From: Cristatella mucedo | Taxonomy: Eukaryota > Bryozoa > Phylactolaemata > Cristatellidae | DNA: 64,000 bases | Assembly (NCBI GenBank): GCA_009760855.2 | Contig: WPIO01000061.1 | Coordinates: 1,489,501 to 1,553,500, forward strand | Direction of reading: 5' to 3' | Shown: positions 10,064-64,000 of the stretch, piece by piece | How the letters are laid out: each line of letters begins with the position of its first letter | Position numbering within the stretch: position 1 is the first letter of the stretch | Notes under the pieces: generated by a model | The model's database searches: none | What the model saw: the letters and a program-made list of their open reading frames with translations, nothing else | What the model was told of the DNA's origin: nothing | Translations under genes and position numbers: made by a program

Positions 10064-11059
10064 CCTCTTAAATTCCGCCTACTTAATGTCCGCTCGCTAA
10101 AAACCAAGGGGTTACTTATCCGCGATCAGGTGGTCCAGGAGAAGCTAGATGCATTTCTGCTTACCGAAACCTGGATGACACCTTGTTCCAGCAGCTGTAT
10201 TTCCGAGACCACCCCACCCGGGTTCTCATTCTATCAGTCCATGCGTTCTGACAAGGTTGGTGGTGGGGTTGCAATTGTTGTTCGCGAATCGTTTGGCTAT
10301 AGAATGTGCAGTTTCTCGCATGGGTCATCGTTTGAATCGGTTGCTATCAGGTCTTCATCAAAGACAATGCCTCTCACCATTGCGATATACCGGCCTCTAT
10401 CTGGCTGTCTAAACTTGTTTATAGAGGAGTTTTCAGAGTTCCTCGCTAAAATATTTGTGTGTGACAGGCCGTTACTGATTGTAGGAGACTTCAATATTCA
10501 CGTTGACAACCCTAGCAACAGCCAGGTCTGCTCATTTCTTGACTGTCCGGAGAATTTTGGTTTGGCCCAACACGTTAATCATAGCACCCACGTCGGTGGC
10601 CACATTCTAGATCTCGTGATCACTAAGGATGTCCTGCCCACTGACTTTGTGGTGTGCCCACTGACCCTCTCAGATCATTGTTCGGTCTCGTTTACTGTTC
10701 CTGCTCCCTCGTACGTACAGGGCAATGTCGAATTTTCCAAACGACGTAACTTACAAAGCATTGACACGAACAAGTTTTTGAAATCTGTTTGTGATGCAGG
10801 CCTTCTTGATCTGCATTCAGACTCGACCGGCAGCCTCGATACCCTCACTGATGCGATGAACATGACACTCAGGAGTGCTCTTGACAAGCATGCTCCCGTT
10901 CGCTCTATCCATGTTCAAAGTCGTCGAGATTGCTTTCAATTTACAAAAAAACTCCTTAAGATGCGCCGTGTTAAGCGCAGGCTGAAACGTCGTTTCAAGA
11001 GATCGGGGTCTGAGGCAGACCTAGTCAATTTTAAAGACTTCCTTCGAGTTTACACATGA
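10064..11059 (+). pseudogene. LINE-B apurinic/apyrimidinic-like endonuclease domain
   Basis: This is the target-site-nicking endonuclease of a non-LTR element (exonuclease-endonuclease-phosphatase fold). Family signatures appear in order: RLLNVRSLKTKG near 10075-10110, LTETWM near 10155 (catalytic Glu), VGGGVAIVVR near 10255, IAIYRP near 10380, LLIVGDFNIHVDNP near 10475-10510 (catalytic Asp and Asn), GHILDLVIT near 10600, and LSDHCSVSF near 10665-10690 (catalytic Asp-His). The frame ends at a TGA (11057-11059) in RVYT*KLK, where the protein should continue into the linker. A second disruption lies in the T-rich run near 11080. Confidence 0.85.
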
Positions 11060-11112
11060 AAGCTTAAAAAACCAGCGCTTCTTTTTTCATTAGAAAGCTG
11101 AATTCCTGCCAG

Positions 11113-13023
11113 TTGGACACTAAACAGATTTATAAGACAGTAAACCATTTACTGGCCAATGCTGTGAGGTCTGACTCCCCAGATATTAAGGGCTCAGCCG
11201 AAAAGTTTTCAGCCTTCTTTACTGAAAAAATTGTGCACATTCGTGCCTCCATTAAGCCCCCTCCGACCAAAGCAATCGCCGTTCCTCAACCTGCGACCTT
11301 TCTTTAAAGGTTCTCCGATGTTTCTGCCTGTGTTGCGGCTGCCTTAATAAGGTCTAGCAAAAAGAGCTCGTCTCCTGAAGACCCTATACCTTCATCTCTG
11401 TGGTCTTCACTTGCAGACCAACTTAGCCCTGCCATAACCAAGATTTTTAATGCTTCTTTGGGAAAAGGGGTCGTCCCCAAGTCCTTCAAACCGGCAATCG
11501 TTAGACCTATTCTTAAAAAGCCTGGATTAGACACAGAGGTCCTAGCAAACTATCGTCCAGTTTCCGTTCTTCCGTTCTTATCAAAGATTCTTGAAAAAAT
11601 TGTTGCTAAGCAGCTAATTGAACATATTGAAAGTAATGGAATGTCAGAAACATTTCAATCAGGGTTCAAGAAGCAGCACTCTACCGAAACTGCTCTCCTC
11701 CGTGTTAACAATAACATTCTACGTGGCAACGACGACGGGAATGTCACTGCTCTAGCTCTGCTAGATCTGTCTGCTGCCTTCGACACGATTGATCACAATG
11801 TTCTGCTTGAACGATTGAGAACAACGATCGGTGTGGCAGACAAAGCACTGGCGTGGTTTAAATCCTACTTGTCTGATCGTGTTCAATCCGTATCGTGTGG
11901 GGGTCAGGTCTCAGACATGAGAAGGGTCACCTGTGGAGTCCCTCAAGGGTCTGTACTTGGTCCCTTGCTGTTCTCCATTTATACACAACCTCTGGGAAAA
12001 GTGATTAAGGCCCATGGAATAGGATATCACTTCTATGCTGACGATACTCAGTTGTATTTGTCATTTAAACCGTCGGAATCTGCTTCGGCAACTGAGAAAC
12101 TGAATGCTTGCCTTGCTGATATTTGATCCTGGATGTCGGAAAACTTCCTGAAATTAAATGACGATAAAACCGAACTGCTTCTCATAGGACACCCTAAGCG
12201 TGTGGCTGGATTAAAAGGCTTTGCTGTTCTAATAGGTGATGCTATTGTGCGACCTTCATCACGTGCTCGTAATCTAGGTGTCGTGTTCGACAGCTGCCTC
12301 AATTTCAAAAGCTTCATTCAGAAGACTGTCTCTACAGCTAGCCATCACATCCGATCCCTATCCAAGATTAGGAGCTGTCTCCCACAGTGGCTTGTAAAAG
12401 ATTTAACTAGCTCTTTAATTCTGTCTCGGCTTGATTATTGTAATTCCCTTTTGGCTGGGCTGCCAAAGAAAGCTATTATGCCACTACAGCTGACTATGAA
12501 TATGGCTGCAAGGCTGGTCTCCAAGTCCCAGCGGTTTGAGCACGTGTCACCTCTGCTGAAAGAGCTTGGATGGTTGCCGGTTGAGCAAAGGATACAGAGC
12601 AAAGTTTTTACGCTGACCCACAAGGCCCGCCACGGCTTAGCTCCTTCGTACCTAGCTGAACTGCTGCATCAGTTTCAGCCTGTTCGCGTCCTCAGGTCCT
12701 GTGTGGACAATAAATTAGCTGTCACATTCCTCCGCTTAAAGACAGTTGGCGACAGAAGCTTTAGCTCTGCAGGTCCCAGACTGTGGAACTCGCTTCCGCA
12801 ATTCTTACGCAACGACAACTACCCTCCAACTGCCGACTATGGCGCATCTTTTTCAGCGGTTTTGAACTGCTACTTCTATGCTACTCACTACCTCAACTGT
12901 TCTCCTGACTCTGCTATGCTTCCCGCTTTCTCTTTGTTGCGTGAGACGAAGTCTGTCGGCTACCGAATGCGTACCGAAAGCCGCTTAGGCTGTGAGTTCG
13001 CTATACAAAACTCTCCTGCGTAA
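11113..13023 (+). pseudogene. LINE-B reverse transcriptase region (near-intact, few lesions)
   Basis: Open segments 11113-11307, 11458-12126 and 12133-13023 cover the RT. Motifs are KSFKPAIVRPILKKPGLD, YRPVSVLPFLSKILEKI, QSGFKKQHSTETALLRV, LLDLSAAFDTIDHNVLLERL, GVPQGSVLGPLLFSIYTQPL and HFYADDTQLYLSF (catalytic YADD). The post-RT region has LSRLDYCNSLLAGLPKKA, LGWLPVEQRIQ and RLWNSLPQFL. The first segment closes at a TAA near 11305. The long frame is interrupted only by the TGA at 12124-12126, where two other B copies have CGA. The frame resumes immediately, so the lesion is a single substitution. Confidence 0.88.
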
Positions 13024-13090
13024 CGCCCACATGGTCTTTATGACTTTGTGGAGTTACTGACGGAGATACGCCAGTATATTATTTAATGCT

Positions 13091-13668
13091 ATCCGGATTT
13101 CGCGAAGCTGCTGAAACGCAAGCATATTTACGCATCCTTTTCAAGTGTTCTAAATGAGGCTTTGTTACTACAGGCCTCTTCATGAACTGGCAAAAGGATA
13201 AGCAAAAGGTAGCCGGACAAACATTAGTGTGTTTCACCGAGACAGAAAAATCTTAAAACTTTAAAAAGTGCTTAGCACTTTTTTTGTTTCCTTCGAACGC
13301 TTGCTCAGAAGAAGACTGAGCAACGCAGGACGCAGCTTTTGAATTTCACTCCAAGTATTAAATATTGCAAAGTTTGCGAGCATTACGTGTCGATATGGCC
13401 CTACTTTCGGCGTTCTCTTGCTCTCTGTGTGGGTACGTTTATCAGAGCGTCGGTAGGCGTGGCGTCGGCTAGGATCCACATCCAACCCCCCCCCCCGATT
13501 GGTTGCCCTCGGTGACCTCTTTAGCTACGCCCATAGCTGGTACACACGTTTTCCACTGCCCTTGACCTGGTCGAGACTGATGCGCGGGAAGTTAGCTTGG
13601 CTCGCTGCGCCGCCAGGCGTCGCACAGCCATTGCGACTGTCGTTGCCTGTTGCTCTGCCTGTTGCTCA
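13091..13668 (+). promoter_or_regulatory. Putative RAD54B promoter and 5' UTR region
   Basis: This is a non-repeat interval between LINE-B and the RAD54B start codon, becoming CpG- and GC-rich from about 13430. An inverted CCAAT box (attgg) sits at about 13498-13502 after a C-run, and a short A/T-arm palindrome (aaaaagtgct / agcacttttt) lies at 13263-13283. No TATA box is obvious, which fits a GC-rich housekeeping-type promoter. The transcription start cannot be located by eye. Confidence 0.4.

Positions 13669-13672
<4 letters not shown>
13580..13672 (+). CDS. Upstream ORF (30 codons) overlapping the RAD54B start by ATGA
   Basis: An ATG at 13580 opens a 30-codon frame (MRGKLAWLAAPPGVAQPLRL and 10 more residues). 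It stops at TGA 13670-13672, so the stop overlaps the RAD54B ATG (13669-13671) as ATGA. Both ATGs have weak flanking context (pyrimidine at -3). The peptide resembles nothing I recognise. If the transcript starts upstream of 13580, this uORF would tend to repress RAD54B translation or make it depend on reinitiation. It could also be a chance frame in GC-rich sequence. Confidence 0.35.
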
Positions 13673-61599
<47,927 letters not shown>

Positions 61600-61714
61600 G
61601 TAGCATGCCCAGCAGCCCGTGGGCTCTTGCGGTTTTGTTTCTGTGTGCTCTGCATGCTCACTCGTGCATGATTCCCTGCATGTTACGAAACAGGGGTTCT
61701 ATCAAACGGTTGCC

Positions 61715-61845
61715 CTGACGTAAATATGCTTCATTTATGTAATAACACTAATAGAACATAATGTCTATCCCGGCGCTTTGCAGGGATCGAGCCTGTGACC
61801 GTGGTCGTCAAAGGCTGGCACCTTATTTCTATGCTAAACCTGCTT
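61715..61845 (-). mobile_element. SINE-1-like element, minus orientation, diverged
   Basis: It shows the reversed tail gcttcatttatgtaataaca, then gcagggatcgagcctgtgac and ggtcgtcaaaggctggcacc. The match to other SINE-1 copies is partial. Confidence 0.55.
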
Positions 61846-62039
61846 TTTGCATGCTGGTCTAAGCATTTTAACTTGCATGCCATCAGTACGTGTTTATTGC
61901 TTCACTTACAGTGAGCTGTAAAGTGCCTGATATAGGTTTGATTCCCTTAGGTTGGTACACAAACGGCTTGTCACGGATGCTGTGCAAAAACTTCCGGGCA
62001 CAGCTGCTGCACATTCACTTCCGGGGCACGGCTGCTGCG

Positions 62040-62205
62040 CTTGGCCACCAAAATATAAATATAATTCATTTGTATAGCACCCTAAGAGAAATTAGTCTTG
62101 ATTCTGGCACTTCATGTATGCCACGGGACTAGAGCCCACTACCTCGGTCATCAATTGCATTCGACCTTGTTTGGGTCGAGCAGCTTCACCACTGGCCCAC
62201 ACCAG
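62040..62205 (-). mobile_element. SINE-1, minus orientation
   Basis: It carries the reversed tail ataattcatttgtatagcac, the B-box region cgggactagagcccactacc and the A-box region cgagcagcttcaccactggc. A small insertion separates the boxes. Confidence 0.72.
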
Positions 62206-62420
62206 GGCATCAAGCTACTCATCAAGCAGCTCATTTCACTTCTCACCCGATGGGACCATTCGAATTGCAAGTCAATTACATTTCGTACAGATGCAACGGG
62301 AGACAAGCTGGCAGAGCCAATTGTGAGCATTAAAATTTCCAATTTCTGAGTCACACTTGATTTGCCCAAACGTAGTAAGTTCTTTTTAACGTCAGCAAAA
62401 TTCATTTAAGCTGTTCTTGA
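62206..62420 (-). mobile_element. LINE-A RT thumb fragment, minus orientation
   Basis: The minus strand has LGKSSVTQKLEILMLTIGSA and SLSPVASVRN, equivalent to GKPSVIQKLERLTLKIGSASISPV in better copies. No tail is present. Confidence 0.65.
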
Positions 62421-62689
62421 TCTTGGTGCTCGAATCTCAAATCTTTTGTGTGGGACTGTAGCTGCTTGGGCATCTATCTTACCCACCTCGGTTCAAGCGA
62501 GTCGAGGATGTATAGCAATGTAACGCATTTCCAGTAGAATTCTTTCTCCAGCCACTGACATGCAACCGAGCAAGCTACATTCTACTGACAGGGCTTGCAT
62601 TCTTTGCATTTTCAGTGAGGAATTGTGCTGCTTTTTTTTTACTGCTAATGTGTAAGAAAAATCCCACAAGTCAACAGGCGTACGATGAC

Positions 62690-62786
62690 TACTGAATAAC
62701 ATAACAATCAATCGAGGCCCTGGCCTGGTTCGAATCGTACTTGTCCGATCGTTTTCAATCAATGTCATGTGAGGGTTGGGTCTCAT
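62690..62786 (+). mobile_element. LINE-B RT fragment, plus orientation
   Basis: The text ctggcctggttcgaatcgta, then cttgtccgatcgttttcaat, encodes the ALAWFESYLSDRFQS segment of LINE-B. It is directly joined to LINE-A-derived sequence. Confidence 0.6.
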
Positions 62787-63545
62787 TTGCTTAGACAGAG
62801 ATACTACATCCAAATTTTTGGGCTTGCTTAGACAGGGATACTACATCCAAATTGATCTGGGGATCTTTGGCATCTTGTTTCGACTTGTGTAACTCACTGC
62901 TTGCTGGTCTACCTGGATGGGCAATCAGGTGCTTACAGTTGGCGCAAAGCTCTGAAGCCAGGCTTGTCTGTCGTGAGCATAGCAGTTGGCACATCACTCC
63001 ACTTCTCGAAGACCTGCACTAGTTTCTAATCAAACAGCATATTGACTTCGAGGTTCGGTCACTCACTTTTAGGGCCTTCATTCACTGGCCCCAGCCTACC
63101 TATCAGAACTCTTCCTTCATCAGGCCTTCATCAGGTATCGTACCACCTGCTTGTCCGACTCACATCGTACGGTTATACCTCGGACAGACCTGAAATCCTT
63201 TGGAGTCGTGCCTTAAGTTCTTATAGTTCTTAGTTCCAAAGTCTAGAACTCACTCTCGACTGACGTCTTGACATCCCCTGACTTGACATTTAAAGCTAAA
63301 AACACACCTGTTTATCACAGAATTTAGTGGGTCCTAGCCTAGTGATTCGTCCTTAATGTGTTTATGCATGCTGCAAGTAACCGTATTTACACGTTGACAC
63401 TGAATTTCACTGCTAACCATGTAATGCTTGTTGACATGTTATCACTAAATATTTGATAAGGCTTCATTCATCGCAAATTAAAGTGCCTGCTGGAAAGAGA
63501 TTAACTTCTCTGAGGGTGCTATACAAATGTATTATTATTATAATT
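62787..63545 (+). mobile_element. LINE-A post-RT region and 3' end, plus orientation
   Basis: It starts with a 30-base duplicated segment (62787-62816 and 62824-62853, one mismatch), then the DFCNSLLAGLPG-like region, QLAQSSEARLVCREHSSWH-like text, the 3' UTR, the hairpin (aagtgcctgctggaaagaga ... gggtgctatac) and (ATT)n at about 63527-63545. Frameshifts are frequent. Confidence 0.8.
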
Positions 63546-63877
63546 ATTGTTTATTCAAGCCCTGAGGCCCAAGTAGTCCATAGCAAGTTGTATGGCTCGA
63601 AACTGGTTCGGTAACTAGAGACTGCTTGACTGCTTGCTGAGCTTCACATGTGTCTTGCCGGAGGTGGAGGGCGGTAGAGGGTGGGACAAAGGAGACCTTC
63701 CATTTGGTATGCTGCTATTCTTGAACAGCGCAGAGCAGGTAGGGGTGTTCTGAGTGACGCCTGCTGCCCAGGTTCCACCGTTCTATTCATCCTCGTGTTT
63801 GCCGTATGCTTCTGATTTTGGGGGATCTTAGCTTTCCTGTCACTCCGATTGTCATTCGCAGCAGATACAAATGAGGA

Positions 63878-63906
63878 CCCGTGTGTGTGTGTGTGTGTGT
63901 GTATGT

Positions 63907-63940
<34 letters not shown>

Positions 63941-63958
63941 CTGTATGTGTTTGTTTGT

Positions 63959-64000
<42 letters not shown>
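63878..64000 (+). repeat. (GT)n microsatellite reaching the window edge
   Basis: The gt run has scattered ct, at and tt interruptions and extends to the last base, so its full length is unknown. Confidence 0.97.

Larger units (their letters stand above)
9740..13090 (+). mobile_element. LINE-B, longest and best-preserved copy (endonuclease + reverse transcriptase)
   Basis: About 3.3 kb, ending roughly 580 bases upstream of the RAD54B start codon and in the same orientation. It comprises a GC-rich 5' segment (9740-10060), an endonuclease region (10064-11059), a short linker, the RT and post-RT region (11113-13023), and a 3' UTR with a two-part hairpin at about 13019-13065 (outer arms gtaac/gttac, inner ccaca/tgtgg). 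The terminal pentanucleotide repeat seen in other B copies is decayed here. The 5' boundary is not defined by any visible target-site duplication. No separate gag-like ORF1 with a recognisable domain was found. Confidence 0.85.

Noticed and set aside
9756-10100. Overlapping ~100-codon frames on both strands as a host gene or LINE ORF1
   Set aside because: No nucleic-acid-binding or coiled-coil signature was seen. Open frames on both strands are expected in this GC-rich 5' segment. It was kept only as the LINE-B 5' region.
13597-13668. N-terminal extension of RAD54B upstream of the ATG at 13669
   Set aside because: The frame is open back to a stop at 13594 but contains no ATG, and vertebrate RAD54B begins at the equivalent of 13669.

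Overview
This is a stretch of animal (metazoan) nuclear DNA. The evidence is a GT-AG split gene with introns of hundreds of bases to about 8 kb, a landscape dominated by non-LTR retrotransposon debris, tRNA-derived SINEs, and long (GT)n and (CT)n microsatellites. There are no operons, phage, CRISPR arrays or bacterial-type genes. The species cannot be named from the sequence. A diverse L2-clade LINE load together with a RAD54B orthologue clearly diverged from vertebrate RAD54B suggests an aquatic invertebrate such as a lophotrochozoan or basal deuterostome, but that is a weak inference.

The one host gene recognised is a plus-strand orthologue of the recombination DNA translocase RAD54B. It starts at 13669 and runs off the right edge of the window. 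I traced 18 exons (17 by similarity, one by splice phase alone) whose phases join into a continuous 851-codon frame up to 61599. They contain the N-terminal basic segment, the RAD54B-specific N-terminal domain, the Walker A region (GLGKT), the DEGH box, LTGTP, and all helicase C-terminal motifs. The last exon or exons, about 75-105 residues by comparison with vertebrate RAD54B, lie beyond position 64000. A 30-codon upstream ORF stops exactly on the RAD54B start codon (ATGA overlap).

Region by region: 1-9.7 kb is a graveyard of LINE and SINE fragments in both orientations. 9.7-13.1 kb holds the best LINE of family B (endonuclease plus reverse transcriptase, disabled by few lesions), lying just upstream of RAD54B. 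13.1-14.3 kb is a GC-rich promoter/exon-1 region. 15.3-61.6 kb is RAD54B, with introns full of LINE-A, LINE-B, LINE-C and two SINE families. 61.6-64.0 kb is intronic repeats ending in a (GT)n tract.

The repeats form a coherent system. LINE-A ends in a two-part hairpin followed by (ATT)n. LINE-B ends in a different two-part hairpin followed by an ATTAC-type pentanucleotide repeat. SINE-1 has a tRNA-like head and a tail carrying the LINE-A hairpin, which suggests SINE-1 was mobilised by LINE-A enzymes. Family names A, B, C, SINE-1 and SINE-2 are working labels for this window only. Element boundaries are read by eye and are good to roughly 10-30 bases.
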